DNA of 58,163 nt from Ornatilinea apprima (GTDB lineage: Bacteria; Chloroflexota; Anaerolineae; Anaerolineales; Anaerolineaceae): NCBI RefSeq assembly GCF_001306115.1, contig NZ_LGCL01000014.1, positions 1 to 58,163 of the forward strand, given 5' to 3'. A model generated the notes under the pieces. The model was given only the letters and a program-made list of their open reading frames with translations, searched no databases and was not told the origin of the DNA. Shown piece by piece: positions 8,982-20,179 of the stretch (its first letter is position 1; each line of letters starts with the position of its first letter). Made by a program: the position numbers and the translations under genes.

Positions 8982-10034
8982 ATGAGCGATGTTATGGATC
9001 GAGAGGGGCTGGAGCAGCAGCTCGAAACCATCCGGCAAACGGCCCTTTCTGCGCTAGCGTCAATCGACACGGAAGACGCTTTGCAGGAATGGCGGCGCGC
9101 GTATCTGGGAAAAAGCGCGCCGGTGATGGAGCTGATGCGCTCGATGGGCAAAATGCCCCCCGAACTGCGCCCGCTGGTGGGCAAGGCTGCCAACGAGGTG
9201 AAGCAGGCATTGGAAGCCGCGCTGGAAGAACGCGGCGAAGCGGTGAAGCAGGCTGCCCTGCAGCACGCGCTGGAGCGCGACGCCGTGGATGTAACCCTGC
9301 CCGGCCGCCAGCCGGCGCGCGGCGGGCTGCACCCGGTGACCCAAACGCTGCGCGACGTGCTCGCGATCTTCGGCGATATGGGTTTTCAGGTGTACCAGTC
9401 GCCTGAGGTGGAGACGGATGCGTACAACTTTGAACTGTTGAACATCCCTTCCTATCACCCTGCGCGCGATATGTGGGATACCTTCCATATTTTGCAGAAG
9501 GGTGTGGTGCTGCGCACGCATACTTCGCCTGGCCAGATTCGCAGCATGGAAGAGCGCAATCCCGAGCCGGTGCGGGTGGTGCTGCCGGGCATGGTCTACC
9601 GCTACGAGCAGATCAGCGCGCGCTCCGAGATTCAATTCAACCAGGTGGAACTGCTGGTGGTGGGCAAGAACATCACCATGGCCGACCTGAAAGGCACGCT
9701 GCAAGATTTTGTGCGCCGCCTGTTTGGCAACAACGCGCGCACCCGCCTGCGCCCCAGCTACTTCCCTTTCACTGAGCCGAGCGCCGAGATGGACGTGGAA
9801 TGTTTTGTGTGCGGCGGCAAAGGCTGCCCGGTGTGCAAGCGCTCCGGCTGGCTGGAAATTTTGGGCTGCGGCATGGTTCACCCGGTGGTTTTGCAGAACG
9901 GCGGGTATGACCCCACAGTGTATACCGGTTTCGCGGCAGGGTTGGGCATTGAGCGCATCACCATGCTGCGCCACCGCATTGAAGATATTCGTTATTTCTG
10001 GTCGAATGATATTCGCTTCCTGGAGCAGTTCTAA
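8982..10034 (+). CDS. pheS: Phenylalanine-tRNA ligase alpha subunit
   Basis: PheS forms the catalytic alpha subunit of the alpha2beta2 enzyme that charges tRNA-Phe. The 350-residue length is normal. An N-terminal coiled coil (about 1-90) is followed by the class II catalytic core, with the motif 2 region VYRYEQISARSEIQFNQVE (about 205-225) and the motif 3 region GLGIERITMLRH near the C-terminus. A four-Cys cluster, CFVCGGKGCPVCK (about 272-284), sits in the core, as in several non-proteobacterial PheS proteins. GGAGG lies about 7 nt before the ATG. The gene is under the T-box at 8668-8939 and is followed 2 nt later by pheT. Confidence 0.97.
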   Translation: MSDVMDREGLEQQLETIRQTALSALASIDTEDALQEWRRAYLGKSAPVMELMRSMGKMPPELRPLVGKAANEVKQALEAALEERGEAVKQAALQHALERDAVDVTLPGRQPARGGLHPVTQTLRDVLAIFGDMGFQVYQSPEVETDAYNFELLNIPSYHPARDMWDTFHILQKGVVLRTHTSPGQIRSMEERNPEPVRVVLPGMVYRYEQISARSEIQFNQVELLVVGKNITMADLKGTLQDFVRRLFGNNARTRLRPSYFPFTEPSAEMDVECFVCGGKGCPVCKRSGWLEILGCGMVHPVVLQNGGYDPTVYTGFAAGLGIERITMLRHRIEDIRYFWSNDIRFLEQF

Positions 10035-10036
10035 CC

Positions 10037-12565
10037 ATGAAGATACCGCTGAGTTGGCTTAAAGAATATGTAGACATTGACCTCGATCTCGAGGAACTGG
10101 CCTACACCCTGACGATGGTGGGGCTGGAAGTGGATGAAATTAAACTGGTGGGCCTGCCCATGCCGCCCGGAGACCTGCACGGCTTCAAGTACACCGGCAT
10201 TGAGTGGGCGCTTGATAAGTTTGTGGTGGCGCAAATTGACGAGGTGCTGCCGCACCCCAACGCCGACCGCCTGACGTTGTGCCGCCTGCAAGACGGCGCG
10301 GGTGAAAAGCTGGTGCTGACCGGCGCGCCCAACCTGTACGACTACAAAGGCATTGGCCCGCTGGAAAAACCGCTCAAGGTGGCTTACGCGCGCCTGGGCG
10401 CTACGCTTTACGATGGACACCAGCCGGGCTATGTGCTGACCACGCTGAAGAAGACCAAAATACGCGGCGTGGAGTCCGATTCGATGGTGGCTTCGGAAAA
10501 AGAGCTGGGTATCTCGGATGAGCATGAAGGCATTATCATCCTCGATGACGACGCGCCGACTGGCATGCCGTTGGTGGATTACATGGGTGATGCGGTGTTC
10601 GAGATTTCGATTCTGCCCAATATGATCCGCGACGCGAGCGTGATCGGTGTGGCGCGCGAGATCGCCGCCGTTACCGGCAAGCCGCTGCGCAAACCCGCGC
10701 GGCAGGTGGCCATGACCGGCCCGTCGATGCGCGGCGAGGTCTCGATTGATATTCGCGAGCCAGAGCTGAATCCGCGCTTTGTGCTGGGGTTGGTGCGCGG
10801 TGCCAAACCGCTGCCCAGTCCGTATTGGGTACAGCGCCGCCTGCGCCTGGCCGGCATGCGCCCGATTAACAGTATTGTGGACGCGACCAATTATGTGATG
10901 CTCGAAGCGGGTGAACCGCTGCACGCCTTCGACTTTGACAAGCTCAAAGCGCGTGCCAATGGGAAAATGCCGGTGATCATCACCCGCCGCGCGGAAAACG
11001 GCGAAAAGCTGACCACGCTGGACAGCGTGGAGCATACCCTGGAAGACTACACCATTCTGGTGACCGACACCGCCGGGCCGCTCTCGCTGGCCGGGATTAT
11101 GGGCGGCGAAGAAACCGAAGTGGATGAGAACACCACCAACGTGCTGCTCGAAGGCGCGGCGTGGAACTTTATCAACGTGCGCCGCACGGCCACCTACCAT
11201 CACATCAACTCAGAGGCGGGCTATCGCTTCGCGCGCGGGGTGCACCCGGCGCTGGCTGAGCAGGGCGTGCGCATCTGCCTGGAACGCATGGCGGCCTGGA
11301 GCGGCGGCGAAATTGCCGCCGACCTGGTGGATGAGTACCCCAACCCGCCGGTGGACCCGGTGGTAACCCTCAGCGCCGAGGCCGTCAGCCGTGGGTTGGG
11401 CGTGGAATTGAGCGCGGATGAGATTGCCAATCTGCTGCGGCGGTTGGAATTTGTCTGTGAGGTGGAGGGCGACACGGTGCGCGCCGCCACCCCGCCGCAC
11501 CGCCTGGATATTGGCGAGGGCGTGATCGGCCGCGCGGATTTGATGGAAGAAGTGGCGCGTATGTACGGCTACGATAAGATTCCCTACACGCGGTTGTCTT
11601 GCGAGCTGCCGGTGCAGCGCGAAAATCGCCCGGTGCGCCTGGAAGATCGGGTGAAAGACGTGCTGGCCGGGCTGGGCCTGCGTGAGATCATCAATTACCG
11701 TCTCACTTCGCCAGAGCGCGAGGCGCGCGCCCATCCGCAAGGTGTGATGGCGGATGAGGCCGAGTATGTGCGCCTGGCCAATCCGATTGCCCCTGAGCGC
11801 TCGGTAATGCGCCGCTCGCTGCTGCCGGGTATGCTGGAAATTCTGGAGCGCAACAGCCGCCTGGCGCAGCGCCTGGCCTTCTTCGAGACCGGCCCGGTGT
11901 TCTGGCCAGTGGGCGAGACGCTGCCCAAAGAGGCGCGCCGCCTGTGCCTGGGCCTGAGCGGTCTGCGCGAGCTGCCCACCTGGGACCAGCCCGTAACCAC
12001 CAGTATGGATTTCTTCGATTTGAAGGGTGTGATCGAGGCGCTGCTGGACGCGCTGCATATCAGCGGCGCGGTCTACCGGCGCGGCGAGCACCCCGCCATG
12101 CACCCCAACAAGTGTGCGGAAGTGTGGGTGGGCGAGCAAAGCCTGGGTGTGTTCGGTGATCTGCACCCGCTGGTGAAAGAGAAATACGATTTGCCCAAAG
12201 CTTCTGTGCTGGTTGCTGACCTGGACCTGGAAGCGGTGATGGCGGTGATGGGGACACGCTTTGAAGCTCAACCCGTGCCGGTTTACCCGGCGGTGCTGGA
12301 AGACCTGGCGGTGATTGTGGATGAATCCGTGCCCGCCGACCAGGTAGAGGCGGTACTGCGGCGCGGCGGCGGCAAGCTGTTGGCGCGCGCGGAGCTGTTC
12401 GATATCTACCGCGGGGCGCAGATTGGCGAGGGTAAGAAGAGCCTGGCGTACAGCCTGTCTTACCAGGCGGCTGATCATACGCTGGATGAGAAAGAGGCGC
12501 TCAAGATTCGTGAGAAGGTTATTAAGAATCTGGACCGCGAGTTGGGCGCGAAAATCCGCAGTTAG
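10037..12565 (+). CDS. pheT: Phenylalanine-tRNA ligase beta subunit
   Basis: PheT provides tRNA recognition and editing in the PheRS tetramer. The 842-residue protein contains the N-terminal EMAP-II-like tRNA-binding OB fold (about 55-170), B3/B4 editing region (about 220-410), B5 domain (about 415-490), the catalytic-like core (about 500-720), and a C-terminal FDX-ACB anticodon-binding domain (about 750-842) with LEDLAVIVDESVPADQVE near its beginning. It begins with ATG only 2 nt after the pheS stop, consistent with translational coupling. A strong terminator follows at 12678. Confidence 0.97.
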   Translation: MKIPLSWLKEYVDIDLDLEELAYTLTMVGLEVDEIKLVGLPMPPGDLHGFKYTGIEWALDKFVVAQIDEVLPHPNADRLTLCRLQDGAGEKLVLTGAPNLYDYKGIGPLEKPLKVAYARLGATLYDGHQPGYVLTTLKKTKIRGVESDSMVASEKELGISDEHEGIIILDDDAPTGMPLVDYMGDAVFEISILPNMIRDASVIGVAREIAAVTGKPLRKPARQVAMTGPSMRGEVSIDIREPELNPRFVLGLVRGAKPLPSPYWVQRRLRLAGMRPINSIVDATNYVMLEAGEPLHAFDFDKLKARANGKMPVIITRRAENGEKLTTLDSVEHTLEDYTILVTDTAGPLSLAGIMGGEETEVDENTTNVLLEGAAWNFINVRRTATYHHINSEAGYRFARGVHPALAEQGVRICLERMAAWSGGEIAADLVDEYPNPPVDPVVTLSAEAVSRGLGVELSADEIANLLRRLEFVCEVEGDTVRAATPPHRLDIGEGVIGRADLMEEVARMYGYDKIPYTRLSCELPVQRENRPVRLEDRVKDVLAGLGLREIINYRLTSPEREARAHPQGVMADEAEYVRLANPIAPERSVMRRSLLPGMLEILERNSRLAQRLAFFETGPVFWPVGETLPKEARRLCLGLSGLRELPTWDQPVTTSMDFFDLKGVIEALLDALHISGAVYRRGEHPAMHPNKCAEVWVGEQSLGVFGDLHPLVKEKYDLPKASVLVADLDLEAVMAVMGTRFEAQPVPVYPAVLEDLAVIVDESVPADQVEAVLRRGGGKLLARAELFDIYRGAQIGEGKKSLAYSLSYQAADHTLDEKEALKIREKVIKNLDRELGAKIRS

Positions 12566-12586
12566 GGTGAATAGAGAGATACCCTG

Positions 12587-12661
12587 TAGGGTGTGGTGGA
12601 GGGTGGATTATGCGCATAGTATTGGCAATGTTGAAGCTTCCGCCCGAAACCCACCAATAGG
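12587..12661 (+). repeat. Family C palindromic repeat, half element
   Basis: It begins TAGGGTGTGGTGG and ends with CCGCCCGAAACCCACCAA. The same two parts recur in the full element at 36820-37002 and in the fragment at 13263-13310. Confidence 0.65.
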
Positions 12662-12677
12662 ATTGAAAGATGTAATA

Positions 12678-12704
12678 AGCTGCTCCGTTTGGGGCAGCTT
12701 TTTT
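12678..12704 (+). terminator. Terminator of pheST
   Basis: AGCTGCTCC (12678-12686) pairs with GGGGCAGCT (12691-12699) across a 4-nt loop, followed by a run of six T. It lies 113 nt after the pheT stop, inside the repeat region. Confidence 0.85.
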
Positions 12705-12720
12705 GATTCCCTCACCACCA

Positions 12721-12785
12721 GATGATACCCCATCCCCGCGGCTGCGCCGCTGCCTCTTTCCCGCTGCGCAGGGAAGGGACTGAAA
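12721..12785. repeat. Family B repeat
   Basis: It contains CCCCATCCCCGCGGCTGCG, then CCGCTG, TTTCCCGCT and AGGGAAGGG. A closely related copy lies at 57951-58010, and the first part recurs inside each family A unit as CCTCATCCCCGTGGCTG. Confidence 0.6.
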
Positions 12786-12800
12786 ACCGCTGGGGGGTGG

Positions 12801-13250
12801 TCATTTTTGCTGGTCGAAAGCCGACGATTTAATTATTGATGGGCGAGGATGGTGATTCGAATGCCCCCACCCGGCCTCCCCCGGCAAGCCAGGGGAGGTG
12901 CCTTGGGGTTGGCTTGATACCTCATCCCCGTGGCTGAAAACCGGGTATTTTGGTGAGCGCCGGGGGGTGGTCATTTTTGCTGGTCGAAAGCCGACAATTT
13001 TATCGTTGATGGGCGAGGATGGTGATTCGAATGCCCCCACCCGGCCTCCCCCGGCAAGCCAGGGGAGGTACCTTGGGGTTGGCTTGATACCTCATCCCCG
13101 TGGCTGAAAACCGGGTATTTTGGTGAGCGCCGGGGGGTGGTCATTTTTGCTGGTCGAAAGCCGACGATTTAATCGTTGATGGGCGAGGATGGTGATTCGA
13201 ATGCCCCCATCCGGCCTCCCCCGGCAAGCCAGGGGAGGTGCCTTGGGGTT
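12801..13250. repeat. Family A array, three 170-bp tandem units
   Basis: Units begin at 12801, 12971 and 13141, and the last is truncated. They are almost identical. Each has a core inverted repeat CCTCCCC-(10 nt)-GGGGAGG, at 12875-12898, 13045-13068 and 13215-13238. The core recurs in the array at 22864-23240. Confidence 0.9.
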
Positions 13251-13262
13251 GGGGTTCTTCTG

Positions 13263-13310
13263 TAGGGTGCGGCGAACATGCAATAACGGCGGGTTTCGGG
13301 CGGTTTTAAG
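13263..13310. repeat. Family C repeat fragment
   Basis: It starts TAGGGTGCGGCG and ends with GGCGGGTTTCGGGCGG, the reverse complement of the inner part of the copies at 12587 and 36820. Confidence 0.55.
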
Positions 13311-13316
13311 ATGGGT

Positions 13317-14927
13317 TTACGGCGCGAGAGAATCGCGCAGGTAGGCGGCGGCGAAGGAGTCGCTGAGCACCAATTGGTAACCGGGCAGGGCGTCCCCTTG
13401 GGCGGCGGCGTAGAACTGCTGGATGGCCTGCATGTCGCCGGGGTCGATGGCGCGCTCAATGATGGCCGGGTCGCTGAACAGATTCAGGTTGGCCTGCTCC
13501 AGCACGATCAGGTCGGGGTTGGATTCGGCGATGATCTGCAGGGTGGGCATGGACCAACTCATCTCGACCGAGCGGGCGGCGCGCGCCGGGTAGTAGACCT
13601 TCCAGTCGCGGAAGACGACCAGCTCTTTTTGCGGTAGTTGGCTGAGCCATTCGCTTTCTAGACGGTTAAAGAACTGCACCGCCGGGGCCTGTTCCTCGCG
13701 CCGCAGGTGGGTGGAGAGAATCTGCGCGTCCTGGCGCAGGAAGAGGGCAAACTGCACCAGAATCAGGGCGGCGGCCAGCCCCTGCAGGACGCGGCGCAGT
13801 TTAATGGATAGTTTGAAAGGCAATTCTTCGCCGGTTTCGGGGAAGAAGTTAACCAGGCCTGAGAAGGCGGGCAGCAGCACCGGCAGCCAGTAATGGGTGC
13901 GGCGGGTGGCAAAGGTGATGATGACGACCGTCAGGGGAATCATCCAGGCAAGAATGAGCACGTTCAGGCGGCGGCGCTGCGGGTTGGCGATGCCCAGTCC
14001 CAGCCCGGCCAGGGCCAGCAGCACAAAGGCGGCTTCGCCGTAATGCACGCGCAGGTCGGCCGGGTAGCCGCCAGCGAAGAACGGCGCGCTGCCGGCGGTG
14101 AACATGCCGGTGGAGGTCTCGACGATCTGCTTGCTCTGGGTGGCGAGGATGGCGGCGCGTTCCTGCGGCAGGAGCAGCAAAGGGTTGCTGATCACCACCG
14201 TGGCGCACATCACCACCACGAACAGCGCGCCCAGCCCAACCGCGCGCCGCCAGGTGATGGCGCGGCGCAGCACGCCCCATCCCAGGTAGACCGGCACGCA
14301 CAGCACAAAGAACAGTCCCAGGTGCTTGGTGCCGATGGCCAGCCCACAGGCGACGGCGGCCAGCAGGAAGTCTCGTTTATATTGAAAGGCGTCGCGGTCG
14401 AGGAAGAAGAGGGTCAGGACGATGAAGATCTGCACCAGACTGTCGGGGTGCCACCACAGGTTGTTGACCACCACGGCCGGCGCGGCCAGCAGCAGCAGGA
14501 ACAAGCCCAGCGCGCGCCACCAAGAGCGGAAGCGGGTTTGCATCCACACCAGCAGCAGGTTGGCGGCCAGCATGGGCAGCACGTTGATCCCCTGGCGCAG
14601 CACGGTGACGAGCAGGCGGGTCTGGTCGGCCCATTCGGGGCCGAGGGCCAGCTTGAGCGGCAGAATCAACACGGCCGAGAAGAAGTAAAAGACATAGCCG
14701 TAAAAGTAATGCAAATAGACCACAAAATTGCGCAGCGACTGGTAGAAGGTGTCGCCGGGGGTGAGCATGCGCAGCAGGTGCGGGTACTGGGCGTATTCGT
14801 CAATTTCGAACACGGCCAGCATGTTGGGGTCCGCCGCGCCGGTGCGGTTGAAGGGGATAAAGGCGAGGAAGCAGGCCAGGGCGACGGCGAGGAGCAGGAA
14901 GAAGGTTCGGCGTTGGGAGGTTTGCAT
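13317..14927 (-). CDS. GT39-like membrane glycosyltransferase
   Basis: The 536-residue protein resembles the dolichyl- or polyprenyl-phosphate-sugar glycosyltransferase (ArnT/PMT, GT39-like) superfamily. It has a first helix just after the start (FFLLLAVALACFLAFIPF), an acidic motif FEIDEYAQYPH in the first outer loop where these enzymes keep catalytic Asp/Glu residues, and about ten further helices. A soluble C-terminal part follows from about 430. An upstream in-frame ATG at 15008 exists, but the start at 14927 has GAGG 9 nt upstream, and a TATAAT box lies between the two. The substrate is unknown. Convergent repeats flank its 3' end. Confidence 0.78.
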   Translation of the reverse strand: MQTSQRRTFFLLLAVALACFLAFIPFNRTGAADPNMLAVFEIDEYAQYPHLLRMLTPGDTFYQSLRNFVVYLHYFYGYVFYFFSAVLILPLKLALGPEWADQTRLLVTVLRQGINVLPMLAANLLLVWMQTRFRSWWRALGLFLLLLAAPAVVVNNLWWHPDSLVQIFIVLTLFFLDRDAFQYKRDFLLAAVACGLAIGTKHLGLFFVLCVPVYLGWGVLRRAITWRRAVGLGALFVVVMCATVVISNPLLLLPQERAAILATQSKQIVETSTGMFTAGSAPFFAGGYPADLRVHYGEAAFVLLALAGLGLGIANPQRRRLNVLILAWMIPLTVVIITFATRRTHYWLPVLLPAFSGLVNFFPETGEELPFKLSIKLRRVLQGLAAALILVQFALFLRQDAQILSTHLRREEQAPAVQFFNRLESEWLSQLPQKELVVFRDWKVYYPARAARSVEMSWSMPTLQIIAESNPDLIVLEQANLNLFSDPAIIERAIDPGDMQAIQQFYAAAQGDALPGYQLVLSDSFAAAYLRDSLAP

Positions 14928-15038
14928 AAGGGTATGCCTCAATACGGCAATTATACCTTTATGAAAAAGGTTTCGGGATGGATGAGGCACAATGCGCGCT
15001 TCATCCACCCCGATTCCATACCAGAAAAAAGGTGAATG

Positions 15039-16001
15039 TTACTTCACTGGATTGTTATCCAGAATCTCTTCAATTCTTTCCAGCACTTCGAGGGACATTT
15101 TGTCCAGGGCGGCGGGGGCGGCCAGGTTGTCATCGAGCTGCTCCAGGCGGGTGGCGCCGGTGATGACGCTGGTTACTTCTTTGCGGCGCAGCAGCCAGCC
15201 GATGGCCAGTTGGGCGGTGGTTACTTCCAACTCGCGGGCCAGCTCGGTGAGGGCGCGCACTTTCTCAATGCGCTCCTGGGTGATATAGTCGCGGATCCAG
15301 TTCATGTCGTCCAAAGACGCGCGGCTGCCGGCGGGAATGCCGTCGTTGTACTTGCCGGTGAGGATGCCGTAGAAGAGCGGGCTCCACGTGACCAGGCCAA
15401 TGCCCTGCTGCTGGGTGACGGACATCAATTCCGCTTCCACGAGCTTGCGGTGGAACATGTTGTACTGCGGCTGCTCGACCACCGGCGGGATGAGGCCGTA
15501 CTGGCGCGCCACACCGATGGCTTCCATCACCTGCTGGGCTTCCCACTCGGAGGTGCCCCAGTAGAGGATTTTGCCCTGCTGGATGAAGATATTCATGGTG
15601 CGCACCACTTCTTCCACGCCGGTGTCGGGGTCAAAGCGGTGGCAGAAGTACAGGTCAACGTAGTCGGTGCCCAGACGCTTGAGCGAGGCGTGCAGCGATT
15701 CGGTCATATGCTTGCGCGAGAGGCCGCGCCCGTTGGGGCCGGGCATGGTGGGCCAGAAGACCTTGCTGGAAATGACCAGCGCCTCGCGCGGCAGCCCTTC
15801 AATGGCCTTGCCCATCACGGTTTCGGCCTGGCCGTCGGCGTACACGTCGGCATTGTCGAAGAAGTTCACGCCCTGGTCATAGGCGGCGTGAATCAGGTCG
15901 GCGGCGGTGTTGGTTTCAATTTGTTTTCCAAACGTAATCCAGGCACCCAATGAGATTTCGGATACTTTTAAGCCTGAGCGCCCCAGTCTGCGGTAGTGCA
16001 T
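15039..16001 (-). CDS. Aldo/keto reductase (Kv-beta/YghZ type)
   Basis: This NADPH-dependent carbonyl reductase has a (beta/alpha)8 barrel and the catalytic tetrad Asp49, Tyr54, Lys80 and His121 (YFCHRFD). The C-terminal cofactor-binding segment reads SVITGATRLEQLDDNLAA. Length (320 residues) and the sequence LDDMNWIRD before the last third match the AKR6/AKR14 branch related to voltage-gated potassium channel beta subunits and E. coli YghZ (methylglyoxal and aldehyde reduction). GGAGG lies 8 nt upstream of the ATG. The physiological substrate cannot be told. It is transcribed toward the glycosyltransferase but the 111-nt gap holds a TATAAT box for that gene. Confidence 0.92.
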   Translation of the reverse strand: MHYRRLGRSGLKVSEISLGAWITFGKQIETNTAADLIHAAYDQGVNFFDNADVYADGQAETVMGKAIEGLPREALVISSKVFWPTMPGPNGRGLSRKHMTESLHASLKRLGTDYVDLYFCHRFDPDTGVEEVVRTMNIFIQQGKILYWGTSEWEAQQVMEAIGVARQYGLIPPVVEQPQYNMFHRKLVEAELMSVTQQQGIGLVTWSPLFYGILTGKYNDGIPAGSRASLDDMNWIRDYITQERIEKVRALTELARELEVTTAQLAIGWLLRRKEVTSVITGATRLEQLDDNLAAPAALDKMSLEVLERIEEILDNNPVK

Positions 16002-16219
16002 GGTAAACCTCCTTTAACAGTTATGCTGATTAGATTATAAGGCTTTTCAGCGCGGCGTGAAACTGAGTGTTGAAGGACAGACCAACCCGGCGCGAACCTT
16101 GCACCGCTAGTCCATGCGGCGGCGGATCGTGATGGGCAGCAAGACGCGTAAAGCAAGTTCGCGCAGTTTTCAGTATAATGGATGCAAATTGAGTGGATGA
16201 AAAAATGGAGATGCTGACG

Positions 16220-17593
16220 ATGAAGCACAACCGTTTGATGATAAGCCTGGCGCTGACCAGCCTGGTGCTGGCCGCGCTGGCCTGTAATGTGCCGGGGCAT
16301 ATGCCGCCGACTGCCGCGCCAACCCTGTCGGATGCCGCGGTGGCTACACAGGTGGCCAAAACGATGCAGGCGGTTGGAGATGTTGCCGCGCCAACGGCCA
16401 CCCCTGAACTGGTGGTAACGGCTACCAGCGAGCCGGCAGCGCCCGCGCTGGAAGGGCTGCGGGTGGCTTACAGCGACGCCAACCGCGACCTGTGGGTGTG
16501 GGATGAGGGCGAGCCGCCGGTAAAAGTGCTGGACACGGGCGACGTGGTGGATGTCAAACTCTCGCCGGATGGGGCGCAGCTCTTATTCGCGCGCTCGCTG
16601 GACTATGCTGCCTACAGCCTGTGGGTGATGGGTGCGGATGGCGGCAGTCCGCAAGAGCTGGTGAGTGCGGATGAGTTCGAAGACATGAAGGCCTACGAAA
16701 ACGCGATTACGGCCCAGCCGTTTGTTTACGATTGGGTTCCGGGCAAGAAGCAGGCCTATTTTGTCACTTCACCGGTGTTTGAAGGCCCCGGCCTGGTGGT
16801 AAATGATGATTTGTGGATGGTGGATACCGAAACGGGCGATTTCCGCGCGCTGCTGGCTGCCGGAGAAGGCGGCCTGCCGTACTTCTCGCCGGACGGTGAG
16901 AAGGTGATGCTCGCGACATCCGAAAATATTCTGATGATGAACGCGGACGGCAGCGGGCTGTCTGTGGTGAAAGAATTTGAGCCGGTGCTGACCTACAGCG
17001 AGTATATGTATTATCCGTCGGTGCAGTGGCGCAGCGACAGCGAATTGGCTGCCGCGGCCATTCCGCCCAAGGATTCTCTGGCAGAAGACCCGCAAGACAC
17101 CTGGACAGGATTCTTAACCCTGGCGGGTGAGGCGCAAGAAATTAAGAGCGTTCCGGCCTATTTCCTTTCGGCGGCGGTGTTTAACCAACAATTGAACGCG
17201 TTCGCTTACCTGAAGAACGCCGGAGCGCAAGGCGAAAACCGCCGCGAGCTGCGTCTGGCGACCAGCCTGGCGCCGGGTTCGATGGCAGACGCGGTGTTTG
17301 CCACCGGCAATTTAGAGTTTATCGCCTGGGCGCCGGACGGCGTGCGCTTCGCGTACCGCGACAATGGCGAAGACAAAACCATGCTAGGCCAGGTGGGGGC
17401 GGGCCGCATGCAACTGGCCGGAGTGGATGACCCGATTGGTTTCGCCTGGATTGACGACAGCAGCTTTTTATACCTGCAGCGCACAGATGAGTCGTGGAAG
17501 ATGTTCACCACGCGGATCGGCTCTGACCCGGTGGAAGTGGCTGATTTAGGCCCCGTGGACGCTTCGTTCCCGACCTACAGCTTTGTGAAGTAG
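16220..17593 (+). CDS. Lipoprotein with TolB-like beta-propeller repeats
   Basis: The 457-residue protein begins with a lipoprotein signal whose lipobox ends at Cys22 (LAALAC), then a Thr/Ala/Pro-rich spacer. At least three PD40-type blades are visible: VKLSPDGAQLLFAR, PYFSPDGEKVMLAT and IAWAPDGVRFAYRD. Such proteins form outer-surface propellers that bind partners or substrates. The ATG at 16220 was chosen over the one at 16193 because GGAG lies 9 nt upstream and the signal peptide starts cleanly there (MKHNRLMISL). It is a single gene ending at a strong bidirectional terminator. Specific function is unknown. Confidence 0.8.
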   Translation: MKHNRLMISLALTSLVLAALACNVPGHMPPTAAPTLSDAAVATQVAKTMQAVGDVAAPTATPELVVTATSEPAAPALEGLRVAYSDANRDLWVWDEGEPPVKVLDTGDVVDVKLSPDGAQLLFARSLDYAAYSLWVMGADGGSPQELVSADEFEDMKAYENAITAQPFVYDWVPGKKQAYFVTSPVFEGPGLVVNDDLWMVDTETGDFRALLAAGEGGLPYFSPDGEKVMLATSENILMMNADGSGLSVVKEFEPVLTYSEYMYYPSVQWRSDSELAAAAIPPKDSLAEDPQDTWTGFLTLAGEAQEIKSVPAYFLSAAVFNQQLNAFAYLKNAGAQGENRRELRLATSLAPGSMADAVFATGNLEFIAWAPDGVRFAYRDNGEDKTMLGQVGAGRMQLAGVDDPIGFAWIDDSSFLYLQRTDESWKMFTTRIGSDPVEVADLGPVDASFPTYSFVK

Positions 17594-17614
17594 AGTTTTT
17601 AAGGTTCATAAAAA

Positions 17615-17642
17615 ACAGGGCAGGCCGCGCGGCCTGCCCTGT
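17615..17642. terminator. Bidirectional terminator between lipoprotein gene and pyrH
   Basis: A perfect 14-bp inverted repeat (ACAGGGCAGGCCGC and its complement) with almost no loop lies between convergent stop codons. A run of A precedes it, giving a T run for the minus strand. Confidence 0.85.
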
Positions 17643-17665
17643 TCGCTTGTGTGTTGCGGGGTTGT

Positions 17666-19134
<1,469 letters not shown>

Positions 19135-19179
19135 GCCAAATCCCTTCAAATTCTATGAGTTCTCTATCGAAGCCAGGAA

Positions 19180-20049
19180 TTATTCCTCGTCTTCGCCTTC
19201 TTCCATACCACCTTCGCGGCTGCCCAGTTTGGCCAGGGTGGATTCACCCAGCAGATCATCGTCGTCCATTTCCATGTCTTCGGTGACCAGGCGGCGGCGC
19301 GGGCGGGCAACTTCAGCTTTGGGCTGTTCAGCCATTTCTTCAGCTTCCATGTCTTCTTCTTTACGCATGGAGCGGCCTTCGATGACGGCGTCGGCGATTT
19401 TCCCAACCAGCAGTTTAATGGCGCGGATGGCGTCGTCGTTGGAGGGGATGACATAGTCGATGTTGGTGGGGTCGCAGTTGGTATCGACCAGAGCGATGAC
19501 CGGGATGCCTTTCAGATTGGCTTCGTGAATGGCGGTCATTTCGCGGGAAATGTCGACAACGAAGATCAGGTCAGGCAAATTGCGCATGTTGCGAATACCG
19601 CTGAGGCGCAGTTTAAGGCGGTTGATTTCGCGCTGGATGAGCAGACCTTCTTTTTTGGTGAGCTGGTTGATCTCACCGGTTTCCTGCATGCGCTCGAGGC
19701 GTTCCAGCTCGCGGATGCGCTGCTGGATGGTGATCCAGTTGGTGAGGGTGCCGCCAAGCCAGCGTTCGGTAACGTAGGGGCTGCCGCTGCGGATGGCCTC
19801 TTCGGCGATGGTTTCTTGCGCCTGGCGCTTGGTGCCGACAAAGAGAACCGAGCCGCCGTTGGCGACGGTGTCGCGCACAACGTTGTAAGCGTCGTTGAGC
19901 AGTTTGACGGTTTGTTGCAGGTCAATGATGTGGATGCCGTTGCGTTCGGTGAAGATGAAGGGTTTCATCTTCGGATCCCATTTATTGGTGCGATGACCAA
20001 AATGGACGCCGCTCTCTAAGAGCGCTTTCATAGAAACTACACTAGCCAT
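19180..20049 (-). CDS. rpsB: 30S ribosomal protein S2
   Basis: S2 binds the back of the 30S head and helps bring in S1. The sequence is typical: [22 protein letters not shown] at the N-terminus region (starts [14 protein letters not shown]), [22 protein letters not shown], and [15 protein letters not shown]. The last 65 or so residues form an acidic, low-complexity tail (ending EGEDEE) not found in shorter S2 proteins; such tails are variable between phyla. ATG at 20049 has GGAG 9 nt upstream; a TTG two codons earlier is less likely. It is the first gene of the rpsB-tsf-(pyrH) unit. Confidence 0.97.
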   Translation of the reverse strand: MASVVSMKALLESGVHFGHRTNKWDPKMKPFIFTERNGIHIIDLQQTVKLLNDAYNVVRDTVANGGSVLFVGTKRQAQETIAEEAIRSGSPYVTERWLGGTLTNWITIQQRIRELERLERMQETGEINQLTKKEGLLIQREINRLKLRLSGIRNMRNLPDLIFVVDISREMTAIHEANLKGIPVIALVDTNCDPTNIDYVIPSNDDAIRAIKLLVGKIADAVIEGRSMRKEEDMEAEEMAEQPKAEVARPRRRLVTEDMEMDDDDLLGESTLAKLGSREGGMEEGEDEE

Positions 20050-20179
20050 TTTCAAAATCTCCTTTTGCGTTTTTACCCTCCGCCCCTGTCAGCCCGGTTT
20101 CACACCACAGCGGTCTGCGGCACGCAGAAGCCAGTCGGGGGGCGTGCGGAATCAAATGGTTTTAAGCGGGAGAAGTATA
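20050..20179 (-). promoter_or_regulatory. rpsB promoter (extended -10) and GC-rich leader
   Basis: On the minus strand TGATATACT forms an extended -10 element (TATACT at 20174-20179). No good -35 is seen. The leader of about 118 nt down to the ATG at 20049 is GC-rich with several short inverted repeats, so it could carry an S2 autoregulatory structure, but I cannot assign a known motif. Confidence 0.45.

Larger units (their letters stand above)
12566..13316. other. 751-bp intergenic region made of repeats
   Basis: No gene is supported here. The region holds a half element of repeat family C (12587-12661), the pheT terminator (12678-12704), one family B element (12721-12785), three tandem units of family A (12801-13250) and a second family C end (13263-13310). 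Short open frames in it come from the repeats. Confidence 0.8.

Noticed and set aside
10031..12478. Two long minus-strand frames opposite pheT
   Set aside because: pheT is unmistakable over the full length; the antisense products are His/Arg/Gln-rich and lack starts with ribosome-binding sites.
12801..13250. CRISPR array
   Set aside because: Units are 170 bp and nearly identical throughout, without short repeats separated by unique spacers, and no cas genes are present.
13893..15035. Long plus-strand open frame (380 codons) opposite the glycosyltransferase gene
   Set aside because: It is the antisense of a clear membrane protein in GC-rich DNA and its product is Gly/Gln/His-rich low complexity without any family look.
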